From the NCBI GenBank assembly GCA_963573385.1, contig CAUYLG010038475.1, forward strand, positions 1 to 64,000: 64,000 nt of DNA. Direction: 5' to 3'. Below are positions 1 through 9,230 of the stretch, piece by piece (the stretch's first letter is position 1; every line of letters begins with the position of its first letter). Position numbers and translations under genes: made by a program. This stretch comes from Cacajao melanocephalus. Taxonomy: Eukaryota > Chordata > Mammalia > Primates > Pitheciidae. The notes below the pieces were generated by a model. It saw nothing but the letters and a program-made list of their open reading frames with translations, was not told where the DNA came from and did not search any database.

Positions 1-158
1 TGGGGAGAGATAGCATGGGGAGAAATGCCAGATATAGGTGATGGGGAGGAAGGCAGCAAATCACACTGCCATGTGTGTACCTATGCAACAATCTTGCATG
101 TTCTTCACATGTACCCCCAAACCTAAAATGCAATAAAAAAAGAAAAAAAAAGAAAAGT
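1..158 (+). mobile_element. L1 3' end (primate L1 tail)
   Basis: The segment matches the 3' untranslated end of a primate L1: a purine-rich stretch, a run resembling the conserved text around 'tgtgtacctatgcaacaa', a 'cacatgtaccc' block and 'ctaaaatgcaataaaaaaag' leading into an A-rich tail. It is cut by the window's left edge, so its full length is unknown. It carries no coding capacity here. Confidence 0.8.
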
Positions 159-335
159 AAAACAAATGCAAAGCTTGACACAGTAACTGTGAACACAAAC
201 TACACTTTAAAGAAATGTCTCGGTGAAATAGGAAATAAGGAGCAATTGAAATATGGTGAAGAAAATGATTATTGTTGTTGTTATTATGATTTAAATTAGT
301 AAAGACCAAAATATTATTGGAAGCTGATTCTAAAG

Positions 336-494
336 CCGCATTTCTCAGCTGTGGTTGATTTTGCCACTGGTTCTCGGTGGATGGAGGTAGGCATACTGCC
401 AAATATCCTACGCTGCTCACAGCAGGCCCCATCCCTGTGCCCAGAACAGAGTTATCAGTTCTAAATGTCACTGGTGCAAAAGCTGAAATATCCT
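336..494 (+). mobile_element. MER20-like hAT element
   Basis: A non-autonomous hAT-Charlie type DNA transposon remnant. The order of blocks follows MER20: 'gattttgccactgg', then 'aaatatcctac', 'gccccat', 'agttatcagttc', 'aaatgtcact' and a closing 'gctgaaatatcctgg'. Divergence is high and the termini are degraded, so the family name is likely rather than certain. Confidence 0.6.
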
Positions 495-624
495 GGTCCA
501 GTGATCCATTGGGGATGAAGACATTGACAATATGAGAAATGGGATAACCAATGGGACAAAATCAGGAAGAAAGAGAAAGGGAGGAGATAAAATGTTACTC
601 TTAGAAAAGTTTTGTAAGTTACTT

Positions 625-757
625 TATCCTCTTTTCATTTTTTACAGATACAGAGATTGAAGTCCAGAGTTTAAATGATTTATGCTTAAACATTCTAGCA
701 GAAGTTTAATTCAAAATTAGAGCTCCTAACACAATGCTCTTCTAATTATGCCACTTA
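625..757 (-). mobile_element. MIR SINE fragment
   Basis: Reverse-orientation MIR: 'cattttttacagatacagag' corresponds to the MIR block that normally reads like 'ccattttacagatgaggaaa', followed by weak matches to the central core and 'gagctcctaacacaatgctc' near the end. The right part lies inside copy A of the 0.32 kb local duplication, which helps to tell which copy is ancestral. Confidence 0.5.
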
Positions 758-1033
758 ATCTTTCAAGTTCAAAATTGGCTCTGGATAATTGTGGATGATT
801 TGATAGCATAAAAACCAAACATAAAAAATGTAGCAATTATTTTACCTGAAAGTCAGTGATGTATCTATTGGCTTTATGTTTCTATAAACAATATATTTAG
901 TGTCTTAGTGTTTATTAAAGGAAAGAAAGATGGCTATGATACAAGAAAAAAACGAAGAAGAATATGTTCATTAAATTGGCATCAAATATACACAAAATAT
1001 TGAAACATTCAAAAAAATTTAAAAGTATGAAAT
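711..1033 (+). repeat. Local duplication, copy A
   Basis: This 323-bp block is repeated in the same orientation at 2260-2584. Both copies begin with 'tcaaaattagagctccta', share 'ctattggctttatgtttcta' and 'ggaaagaaagatggctatga', and end with 'aaaagtatgaaat'. By eye the copies are roughly 90 % identical with several short indels. Copy A runs unbroken out of a MIR on its left, suggesting that it is the source copy. I recognise no named repeat family in most of the block. Confidence 0.85.
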
Positions 1034-1884
1034 TTTCAGTAACATTTAATCAAGTAATCAGTGTCAAAAATTTTAATAAATTTTAGTTCAAAGCATGAAA
1101 TATAACTCTTTAAAGACACTGTAAAGCATGAACAAAAATAACAGACAATAACATTGATGGTCACATTTCTGCCAATTACTCAAAAGCAATAAATGTATAA
1201 TAATGAAACACTGAGCCTTCTGCCAGTAGAGAAAATGTTAAAATTCCAACTTTATTTCAACCTTCTCTGACCATTGCTACCACAAAAGCAAAAACAATTA
1301 AAATGACCGTAACAGTTAAACTGTGATACCTGGAGAGTTATAACTAGAAAAAGAAATAATCATGTTTCTTTAAATACAAATAACTAAATGTGCAAGCACA
1401 GCAGAAACAGGCAAGGAAGGCGGAATCGTCTAGAGACCCGAGAGCTGACCTATGCAGCTGTAGGCCTGGCCAGCTCTGGAAATGCTACCATGTGAGCAAG
1501 CCAACAGGAGCATTGACAGTACTCAGCAATCAGGCAACTTCTCCAAGAAGGAAACAGCTGGAGGCCAGAGCCGGTGATCTACTTTATTGACATCTGCTGC
1601 TATATTTCTATCATGGGGTTCCTTTTATTTATTTCTGCTATTCAAACAATTCGGTAGAGACTATCTGTCAACTTAATTGTCTTCTCCTGATAATTCTAGG
1701 CACTTCACACAGCCAATGATTTATTTACAGTTCACCAAAAATGCTAATTTATTACCTAAAACAAACCCTATGATTCTACATAAAAATTAGGTCAATCAGG
1801 AGTCCTCTTTCCCTTCCCCTAACCCCGGGAGAAGTATTTATTATTGCAACATAGTTTATTGGTTAAGAATAATGTCTTCTGTAA
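1034..1884. other. No feature recognised
   Basis: AT-rich sequence with no gene and no repeat that I can name. It separates the two copies of the local duplication. The open frame at 1390-1590 on the plus strand has no recognisable domain. Confidence 0.5.
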
Positions 1885-1885
1885 T

Positions 1886-2095
1886 CATATAGCCTTAGTT
1901 TGAATCTGTATTCTACCACACTCTAGCATTGAGATACTGGCAAGTAACGTAATCTCTCTAAGCTGCAATTTCTCCATCTGTAAAATGGGAAGAATAATAA
2001 TGCCTATGTCATAAGGCTGTTGTGAGGACTTAATGGAATACTCTATGAAGTGTTTGGTCCAGTACCTGACATACCAGTCTCTAAACATTAGTTAA
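1886..2095 (+). mobile_element. MIR SINE
   Basis: A forward MIR with the standard order of blocks: 'tttgaatctgtattctacca', a diverged 'ggcaagtaacgtaatctc', the well preserved 'ccatctgtaaaatgggaaga', 'gttgtgaggacttaatgga' and a closing region resembling 'agtgcctggcacatag'. Confidence 0.85.
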
Positions 2096-2259
2096 TATTA
2101 GACCCTCTGCAATGATTTCTCCTAAATATCATTACCAGTGTCATTTGGTCTTGTTCTTACATGAGATCTTTCTCCATGGTCTACCTGCTGTTTTCCATAA
2201 ATATTATGCTTCATTTATAGTGGTTTACTTCCCTTTTGAGGATAAGTTACATAAACTTT

Positions 2260-2584
2260 TCAAAATTAGAGCTCCTAATACAATGTTCTTTTAAGTATGC
2301 CACTTAATCTTTCAAGTTCAAAATTGACTATGGATAATTGTTGGTGATTTGATAGCATAAATACCAAACATGTAGCAATTATTTTGCCTGAAAATTGATG
2401 ACATATCTATTGGCTTTATGTTTCTATAAACAATATATTTAATGTCTTAGTGCTTATTAAAGGAAAGAAAGATGGCTATGATAGAAGAAAAAAAGAAACT
2501 AAGAAGAATGTGAATGTGTTCGGCAAATTGGCATGAAATATACACAAAATATTGAAGCTTTCAAAACATTAAAAAGTATGAAAT
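2260..2584 (+). repeat. Local duplication, copy B
   Basis: Direct-orientation partner of 711-1033, with its start 1549 bp further on. On its left the MIR context present at copy A is missing, so the breakpoint cuts inside a MIR. That favours copy B being the inserted copy. Differences include a 6-bp gap after 'accaaac' and short insertions around 'gaaactaagaagaatgtgaa'. Confidence 0.85.
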
Positions 2585-3139
2585 GTAAACTTTTCCTCAA
2601 AAGAATGTTTTCTCTGTCTACATCTGAGTCCTATCTGCTCATTAAATTCCAAAAATTCAGTCTTTTCTGAATGTTTCATTCAAATAGGATTTCTCTCAGC
2701 CCTAAAATTCTACAAAAGAATTGCCCACATTAGCAATATTGTTTATACAATACATTTGCTTAACAATATTATTTATGTTTATTTTCTTTTTTTAATCTTC
2801 TGTTTCCAAAGTATTAGTGCCAGCCCTGTGAGAACACAATATTAAGAAATAATTCCTACCATGCTTGCCCTTAACTAGCAGAGTAAATAGGAAAATTAAA
2901 TAAGGATACATTCTACCATGGACATAAATGCCTCTACTCCTTCAAGAAATTTCTTTGGATCTCTCCAAGCAGATGCAATCTCTCCTTCCTTTTAGCATTT
3001 ACAACAATTTGTCTATACTTTTATTTGACTTTTGAAATAATTTTAAATATGGGTAAGATTTGGATGATAGGGTAAATCCAGAAAAAAATATTGCTGTTAT
3101 ATCATTAAGAGAAAGTATAAATAAAGTAACATTGTAAAA
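2585..3139. other. No feature recognised
   Basis: AT-rich single-copy sequence. Neither strand carries a convincing coding frame or a named repeat. Confidence 0.45.
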
Positions 3140-3310
3140 AAGCCTTCCTAGGAACAAATTTGAATTCAAATTATGGATTTGGTTACTAGTTAACTGTCTG
3201 ATCCTATGCATGACTCCTACTCTCTCTGATACTCAGTTTATTTCTCTGTAAATGTAGATTATAATACTTTCTTTGAAATGTTATAAGAATAAAGTAAAAA
3301 AAATTTCTAT
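3140..3310 (+). mobile_element. MIR SINE fragment, weak
   Basis: Blocks in MIR order: 'aaattatggatttggttact', a leftover of the 'ctcagtttatttctctgtaa' segment and 'atgttataagaataaag'. It is strongly diverged. Confidence 0.5.
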
Positions 3311-4489
3311 AAAATACAAGGCTGGTCCACAAAAATAATTGCTTTCTATAATAATGTAAAACAGAATCTCGAGTTTGCACAAGTAATCTGAGAGGGAAGG
3401 AATGAGTGAGCCCAAGACTGGAAATAAGTTGGAAATGAAAATAGGAGTAAAAGAAAGGTGGTAGATCAAGTTGGAAGGAGACTGGGGATTGAGAAGTAAC
3501 AGCCAGGGAGTTCTCTGCAGCAGCATGGCCAAGAAACTTTCATGAACAGGGATGTCTAATGCTTAATTGGATGTTGTTTGCTGAGCTGTGACAAAATAGA
3601 ACACTCTTTCTTAACCTTAACCTCCAGAATGTTAAGTAAAGGTTTCAAGGCAAAGTGACTCTGTTCTTCATTTGGGTGTATGCCCAGGAAGAATGGAAAA
3701 ACAAATCCATATGAGATTAGAAAATTTAAGATAAGAAAGAAATCAGAACAAGATATAGCTAAGGAAAACATAAGCCCTTGAAATATTGTGGAAGATTTTC
3801 CAACTGCATATGACATAGAGTCTGGAACTAGTATTATTTATTTGTTAAAGGACAGTGGGACTAAACATTCTGAAGAAATTGGGACACCCAGGAAGAAGAC
3901 ATCTGGGATGTAGTTCCTAGATGGAGCTATGATAGAAACAGAGAAAGTGACAACTGGGAGGCAAGAATGCCTGAATGAAGACATTATAAGATATGAGAAG
4001 CAAATAAATATTTTTTCTTAAGCAGGATGGTGAATGTGTTGCATGGATGCAGGTGGAGAGACACAGAGGAGAGGATACCAATTTAGAATCATTGAAATAA
4101 TTGATAGAAAACTTGAAAAGGCCACCAAAGGATGGGAAAGTGCAAAAGAAGATAAACCCAAGCTATAATACAGAAGTAAAAATTCCAATTTCTGGCAAAT
4201 TATGGGATGTAAAATGATGATGTACTTCACCAGATGTTAGTCTAGGAATTCAGGATTAGATGACTGGAATGATGGCATTTGCACTAATTCAAACAATGAT
4301 AGGTGAAGGGAGCAACAACTGAACACACATTTCTGACACTGTCCTCTGTAAATTTGTTCTCTCAAACCAGATCATGAAACTGTTTGGTACAAGGACTAGC
4401 AGAGTACCCCACATAAATGTTTTTTAATGACAGTCATCTATTGTGGGTACTATCCATGGTGCTTTTCGCTAGAAATTGAACCCATAATT
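3311..4489. other. No firm feature
   Basis: Mixed single-copy or very old repeat sequence. Purine-rich stretches around 3380-3500 and 3880-4080 could be reverse-orientation L2, but the match is too weak to call. No coding frame has recognisable content. Confidence 0.4.
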
Positions 4490-5145
4490 TTTAGCTGAGT
4501 ACATGGCTGTGTAGAACAAATACTACATTTTCCAGTCTCCATTGCAGCAAGGTAAGGACTTGGAACTATAAATAGGCCAATGTGGAAGAATATTTAATAA
4601 AACAGCATGTATCTTTTTAATTGAGTGGAGCTCAATTATCTACTCAAGACTATGAGGTGGGCCTGGCGTGGTGGCTCACTCCTGTAATCCTAGCACTTTG
4701 GGAGGCTGAGGCAGGCAGATTATGAGGTCAAGAGATTGAGACCATCCTGGCCAACATGGTGAAACCCCATCTCTACCAAAAATACAAAAATTAGCTGAGC
4801 ATGGTGGTGCACGTCTATAGTCCCAGCTACTTAGGAGGCTGAGTCAGGAGAATCGCCTTAACCCAGGAAGAAGAGGTTACAGTGAGCTGAGATCATGCCA
4901 CTGCACTCCAGCCTCATGACAGAGCAAGACTCCATCTCAAAAAAAATAAGCCACAAATGGATGATGGCAACCAAAATAGAGCCTGGTTCCCTAACAACTT
5001 CCTGAAGTCTCCCTACCAGCCATACATGGACTGCTTAACTTCAGATTTCCTTTATATGAAAATGAAATAAACTTCTATCTTCTTTAAGCTGTTGTTGTGT
5101 TCACTTTTCTGCTTTTGCAGTCAAGTCTAATTCTCTCTAATATAA
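4490..5145 (+). mobile_element. Old LTR-like element split by an Alu
   Basis: Left part 4490-4658 has 'tacattttccagtctcc' and 'ttgcagcaaggtaaggactt'. After the Alu, the right part 4950-5145 has 'agcctggttccctaacaac', 'atgaaataaacttctatctt' and a closing 'ttctctctaatata'. This order, including the AATAAA-bearing 3' end, fits the R-U5 region of an old mammalian-apparent LTR (MaLR/ERVL type). I cannot assign the subfamily. Confidence 0.5.
4659..4949 (+). mobile_element. Alu element
   Basis: Full-length forward Alu: 'ggtggctcactcctgtaat' in the left monomer, the middle A-rich 'aaaaatacaaaaattagc', a right monomer with 'ggaggctgagtcaggaga', and 'gactccatctcaaaaa' at the end. 'gaggtcaagagattgagacc' suggests an AluY/Sc-like subfamily. 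It interrupts the LTR-like element at 4490-5145. Confidence 0.97.
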
Positions 5146-6304
5146 CTACCTTGAACATTTTTGCTATTTACTTCAGTTCTGTTTTTTTTTTTTCAAAAGC
5201 TAAAATTACTCCAAATATACTTCTTTTTAACATTTAGAAATATTCTGAACTGCTGACCAGGCAGTCTTTACATTTGTTTGAAAACATTTTTAATCTGATA
5301 AGTGGCATGGTAAAAACATCCCTATAAATACAACTTTGCTTGCCACAGAGGCTTATTGGGATATCGGATGCTTGATTAATATGTTTGCTAACCAAAGAGA
5401 TCAACCAAAATTATATTGAAAACAGTGCTTATAGTACTCAAGTCCTAGGCCAAGGGCATTTAGCGAAGTGAAAGTTTCACTAAACCGGCAGAAAAGATAG
5501 CCATGGTCAGCAGACAAAATGTGTCTCTCTATTCTTTCCATTGAATCCATACAGACTTGCGGATACACAGAACATTAGAATACATTTGCATGACATTTCT
5601 TTTAATTATTTGCAAAAAGTTAAACAGTTTTAGTCTTTTGTTGATAATTTAAATTTCCCTGCTTTTTACTCTATATTGTTCACATTGGCCTGAGAACTAT
5701 AAACCCTTAAAAAGTACTTCCTTTTACCTGATTTTTCTCACATGGACAATGCTTCGTTAGACATAGAACTGCACAAATCATCCATTCCCAAACCCTTGTT
5801 TCATGGCTAAAATTGATACGGGAAGGGGGCAGGGAAGTGCTGGGTAGAGAAAGGTGGGGTCCCTGACTAGGGCTAGTGAGGACAGGCATTTCTGTTTTCA
5901 TGCCCAAATGTTGCATTTTCTTTTTTCCGGTACAACAACGCAGGAACCCAGGATACAGAAAGTCCTCTGTCCTTGCCATAAGGCAGAGGGTCTAATTAAG
6001 CAGATTAATACAATCCACCTTCAGACTGCAAAACTAAAAGAACACACTGTACCACATGCCCACTGGAGCTTCAGGAGCTGTAAACACTCAATCTTAGATG
6101 CTGCTCCGGGTTCGAAGCCCCACAACCTGCCCGTCTGCATGCTCCTCCTAGAGGGCATGAAGAAACGAGCATCAGGGCATTGAAGAAGCGAGCCACTCCC
6201 GCTGTCACACGCTCTATGAGGGGGACAAAGGTACATTTCCCGTTTCAAAATGATCGAAAAAGATGAGCAAACTTAACTAAATCTTTCTCAAAATAACTGT
6301 TTTT
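5146..6304. other. Unassigned, with a GC-richer block 5800-6250
   Basis: 5146-5800 is AT-rich with nothing recognised. From about 5800 to 6250 the base composition rises clearly and frames stay open on both strands (plus 5854-6183, minus 6021-6248). The text has a retroviral-LTR feel, for example 'ggcagagggtctaattaagc' and 'cgtctgcatgctcctcctag', but I cannot name a family and I see no protein domain. Confidence 0.4.
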
Positions 6305-6655
6305 CATTCATTGATTAAATCCTGTATTCATTCATCCAACTACTATTTAATTCTTACCAGGCATAAAGCATTGTAGAGGGAGAGAGCTGGAACATAGAAT
6401 ATGACACGAGACCTGCCTTCTATACATTTTCAACTTAGTGAAGATGCAAAGAAGTTATCCAGATAATTAAAAGAAATTATCCAGATAATTAAAATACACA
6501 AGTATTTCTACAAAGAATCAGGAAAGAGGAATGGAGGAGAAGAATAGCTTAGCAAAGACTTTATGAACAAAGTTGCATCTGGGATGAAGCTTAAAGGATC
6601 TGAACAGGTGAAGGCAGAGTAGGCACTGCAGAAAAAGGAGTGGCTTTCTTTTTCA
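6305..6655 (-). mobile_element. L2 LINE 3' region
   Basis: Reverse-orientation L2. It opens with 'cattcattgattaaatcctg' and 'cattcatccaactactattt', which correspond to the L2 3' end, continues with 'aggcataaagcattgtagag' and 'gagacctgccttctataca', then a diverged segment with 'gggatgaagcttaaaggatc'. A 22-bp tandem duplication lies inside it at 6451-6494. Confidence 0.7.
6451..6494 (+). repeat. 22-bp tandem duplication
   Basis: Two adjacent 22-bp units, 6451-6472 and 6473-6494, both ending in 'ttatccagataattaaaa' and differing by one base. It is a small local duplication within an L2 remnant. Confidence 0.9.
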
Positions 6656-6803
6656 CTTCTAGAGTTGATTTTTATATAAAGGCTTTTTCCTTAAATTATT
6701 TTAAACTAACATTTGGATAACAGAGTAAAACCAAAATATTTCCTAAGAAGCCAGAGATGAGACTGACTCTGGAAAGCTTGACATCATGGTTAATGCTGCA
6801 TTA

Positions 6804-7175
6804 AAAAGTGATGCTTAGTAGAATGATAGTTACCAGAGGCTGGAAAGGGTAGTGGTGAGGGGGGCCAAGGGGGAGTGTGGCTGGTTAATGGGTACAAAAA
6901 TAAGTTAGGTAGAATGAATAAGATCTAGTATTTGATAGCACAATAGGATGACTATTGTCAACAATAATTTGTTCTACATTTTAAAATAACCAAAAGAATT
7001 TATATTTGGAATGTTTGTAACAGAAATAAATGATAAATGCTTGAGATGATGGATACCCCATTTACCCTGATGTGGTTATTGCACATTGTATGCCTGTATC
7101 AGAATATCTCATGAACCTCATAAATATACACCTAATATGTACCAATAAAAATAAACTAAACAAAAGTGATGCTTA
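6804..7175 (+). mobile_element. 5'-truncated L1 3' UTR with 14-bp target duplications
   Basis: The insert at 6818-7161 is an L1 (L1MA/L1PB-like) 3' untranslated region. It has 'agttaccagaggctgg', 'gttaatgggtacaaa', 'aataagatctagtatttgat', 'ttgaaatg'-type blocks, 'tgatggataccccattt' and 'cctaatatgtaccaataaaa'. A perfect 14-bp direct repeat, 'aaaagtgatgctta', flanks it at 6804-6817 and 7162-7175. That is the signature of target-primed reverse transcription. Confidence 0.93.
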
Positions 7176-7547
7176 TCAAGGTACAAATGTATCCCCATCA
7201 AGTGCAGCAGCTGCAGGGCCATGCTAGCATTCAGTGACTGTAGAAAATGGCTGTAGTATGCTTTAGAAACCAGGGGCTATGAGCAACTACTCACAAGACA
7301 TCAGAAATTAAATGACTGAAAAAGATATCAGTAATAAGTAAAAGAGTAGGGTTTCAGTTTACAAGTGAAAATCCAGACAAAGGTACAGTATCAAGGAAAA
7401 TAAAATTTCATTTTCCTTCATATTGTAATGAATTAAGCATCCTAGGATACAAATATTCAAATAGAAATTGTTTGAAATGCAAATGACATTTAGAGAAAAG
7501 TGATGGTGTCTACATGGATTATTACAAATAAATCTCTTTTCAAAACT
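7176..7547. other. NAV3 intron, nothing recognised
   Basis: Single-copy AT-rich DNA immediately downstream of the NAV3 start exon in transcript sense. No repeat family or coding frame is recognised. Confidence 0.5.
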
Positions 7548-7614
7548 ACCTATTTTCATACATTGCAATATGTATACATTTCATACTTACATTGCAGTAT
7601 GTATGAAAATAGGT
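7548..7614. repeat. Inverted repeat (hairpin/cruciform potential)
   Basis: A perfect 16-bp arm, 'acctattttcatacat' (7548-7563), is matched by its reverse complement at 7599-7614. The 35-bp spacer carries a further partly matched 'attgcaatatgta'/'tacattgcagtat' pair. It looks like a short fold-back element, but I do not recognise a family. It lies about 340 bp inside the intron from the NAV3 exon. Confidence 0.85.
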
Positions 7615-7945
7615 TCTCTTTTTCTCACATTTGTGATTGATTATGGTTTTGAATAATAGAACAATATCTGGAACTAACTAGGCATTCGTCAATAAGTAGT
7701 ACTAAATAATGACAACATATGCATACTCAGAAAACTTTGATCATGACTTTTACAACTCTAAAGTAAACAACTATAAAAACAATACAGTTTTTACATAAGC
7801 AAAATATTCAGCTTTTCAGCCATTCTAACTACTTACATCCTTACAATGGTATTCCTCTACTACTTACCATTTTATAACATGTTTTATAGTGCACTTAAAA
7901 AGAAATGTACTTTTTAGCTACATAAGTCTGCAGGTAACTTCAGCC

Positions 7946-7952
7946 ACTAACC
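7946..7952 (-). other. NAV3: Splice donor of NAV3 exon
   Basis: Exon base G at 7952 is followed by GTTAGT (7951-7946). The site keeps the invariant GT and purine/G positions of a U2-type donor. After the GT, translation would read Val-Ser-Gly-stop, so use of the site is needed to continue the protein. Confidence 0.85.
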
Positions 7953-8194
7953 TTGCTGTCTTCTTTCTCCTTGGCTTTTCCTTGGAGGGGTTTCTTCTCT
8001 CCAAATTCACAGGTTGATTTTAATGCAAGCTGACAAGAAAGCATGGAGCTCTCTGTTTCAGCAAGTTCCAAAGGTCTTGAAGAACAGTGCTGTGACCCAG
8101 TCGTGCCAAGATTTGGTATCGGAAGAGCAGTATGCACAGGCTTTGACCCAACAGCTGGCTGCCTCAGTTCTGAGGCAACCCCAAGAACAGGCAT
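7952..8194 (-). CDS. NAV3: Neuron navigator 3, first coding exon (partial gene)
   Basis: Reading right to left, an ATG at 8194-8192 opens 81 codons: it starts MPVLGVAS and ends EFGEKKPLQGKAKEKEDSK. I recognise this as the extreme N-terminus of NAV3, a large microtubule plus-end associated protein with a calponin-homology domain, coiled coils and an AAA-type ATPase domain, expressed mainly in neurons. The CH domain would begin in the next exon, outside the window. The exon ends AAG|GTTAGT (donor GT at 7951-7950), phase 0. The start is supported by an in-frame TAG at 8239-8237 and by G at -3. The segment is hydrophilic and Ser/Thr/Lys-rich with no signal peptide. Two residues (Glu in VASEL, Ala in LAETES) differ from the human protein as I remember it; this may be variation, another primate, or faulty recall. 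The gene runs leftward. Confidence 0.88.
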
Positions 8195-8286
8195 GGCTTC
8201 TATAAAAGTATCTTCTTGCTGCCAAAGAAAATGCTTCTAACCTCAGTCTTGTAGACTCCAGCTTTAGAATTTCCAGAACAAATACT

Positions 8287-8307
8287 TTAAACAAAATTAG
8301 CAGTCAT
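8287..8307 (-). other. Upstream ORF 2 in NAV3 leader
   Basis: ATG at 8307-8305, five further codons and TAA at 8289-8287 (peptide MTANFV). It lies between uORF 1 and the main start and does not overlap the main frame. Confidence 0.6.
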
Positions 8308-8338
8308 CCTGATTTTTAAAAAACTAATAGTATAATTT

Positions 8339-8365
8339 TCACGAAGAGGCAAAACTTCCTTGCAT
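8339..8365 (-). other. Upstream ORF 1 in NAV3 leader
   Basis: ATG at 8365-8363 followed by seven further codons and TGA at 8341-8339 (peptide MQGSFASS). It ends 144 nt before the main ATG. uORFs of this kind commonly reduce scanning to the main start; an effect here is inferred only. Confidence 0.6.
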
Positions 8366-8699
8366 CTTTAGTTAAGTATCTTTCTTTCTTGCTGGCTGGG
8401 ATTAATTCTCTCTCTCTCTCTCTGTTCAGTGACTCAGTGTCTATGTAATACTAAATACTCCTTTGGGGAGTAAACTTTTCTTGAAGGTAACTGCCACAAA
8501 GCTCCTTTTTTTCTCACTAAAGTAGTCTGAGTGTGAACTTTGAGAGTGAAAAAGAGGAAAAAAACAAAAGGAAAAACCCTTCAGTCCAGCTGTCAGAGCA
8601 GCCAAAAGACCACAACAGTGGAAGGACAGGAGTTCTTCCTGATTTCAGAAATAACCAGCCTGCATTCTCTTTTTAAAGAAAATTGTATTTCCCCCAGCT

Positions 8700-8722
8700 T
8701 AAAAAAAAAAAAAAAAAAAAAA
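8700..8722 (-). repeat. Poly(T) tract in gene sense; possible acceptor pyrimidine tract
   Basis: On the plus strand this is an A-run of about 22; in NAV3 sense it is a T-run followed by AAG at its 3' side. A branch-like 'cattaac' lies upstream. It could act as the polypyrimidine tract of an acceptor, making the start exon internal in longer transcripts, or it may be only a homopolymer. Confidence 0.5.
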
Positions 8723-8734
8723 GAATGGGCATGT

Positions 8735-8960
8735 TAATGGCCAAAACAAACAGCTGTTGGAAGAACTTTTAGCCCGGAAACAATCTCAGCAATAAAGTTG
8801 TTTGTCTGATTTCCAGCTATTTTTCACTACTGACAGCCATGAGCCACGATGTTCATTCTGTTGCATCCCATGAAATCAGGCTAAAATCATGCAATAGTGC
8901 AACCAGCTAAAGCAGTTAAATCATTCATCAGACCATAGCTCCCTAGGTTATGAAAACAGA
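8735..8960. promoter_or_regulatory. Repeat-free NAV3 upstream flank
   Basis: Non-repetitive sequence directly upstream of the NAV3 leader in gene sense, with a moderate base composition and no recognised transposon. It is a candidate for proximal control sequence by position only; no specific binding site is claimed. Confidence 0.3.
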
Positions 8961-9074
8961 GTAAACATAGGGAACACGACACTAAACATATAGTAATCAT
9001 TGTTCCCAAATTTAATAAGTAATGATTATAAAAACATTCAAAGATAATACTTATGTGAAGTGTTTTACAAAGCA

Positions 9075-9230
9075 GTTATTGAGCTAAGCATTTTATGTAT
9101 TATCACCTTTAATCATTGGAATGACTCAAAGTATAGGCACATTTATTTACTTTATAGAAAGAATAGCTATGACTTGGATACACAGAAAATTTTGACTAAA
9201 ATCATGAAGCTAGAAAGGGGGAAAGTTTTT
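9075..9230 (-). mobile_element. MIR SINE fragment
   Basis: Reverse MIR with 'gagctaagcattttatgtat', 'tatcacctttaatcattgga' and a diverged 'tttactttatagaaag' in the right order. Confidence 0.6.

Larger units (their letters stand above)
8195..8699 (-). promoter_or_regulatory. NAV3: NAV3 5' untranslated region / leader (extent inferred)
   Basis: Sequence directly 5' of the NAV3 ATG in transcript sense. It has an in-frame stop 45 nt upstream of the ATG (8239-8237), two very short upstream ORFs (8365-8339 and 8307-8287) and a (TC)/(GA) run near 8409-8423. The exon's 5' boundary is not visible: it could be a transcription start, or a splice acceptor at 8700 after the long pyrimidine tract. No TATA box or CpG island is evident. 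Confidence 0.55.

Noticed and set aside
6105..6130. tRNA-like 'ggttcgaagcccc' (T-arm resemblance)
   Set aside because: Arms do not pair into a cloverleaf, and no A/B box spacing or acceptor stem could be found.
8058..8294. Alternative minus-strand frame overlapping the NAV3 exon
   Set aside because: It depends on a non-ATG start and overlaps the NAV3 coding block in another frame; a shadow of the real exon.
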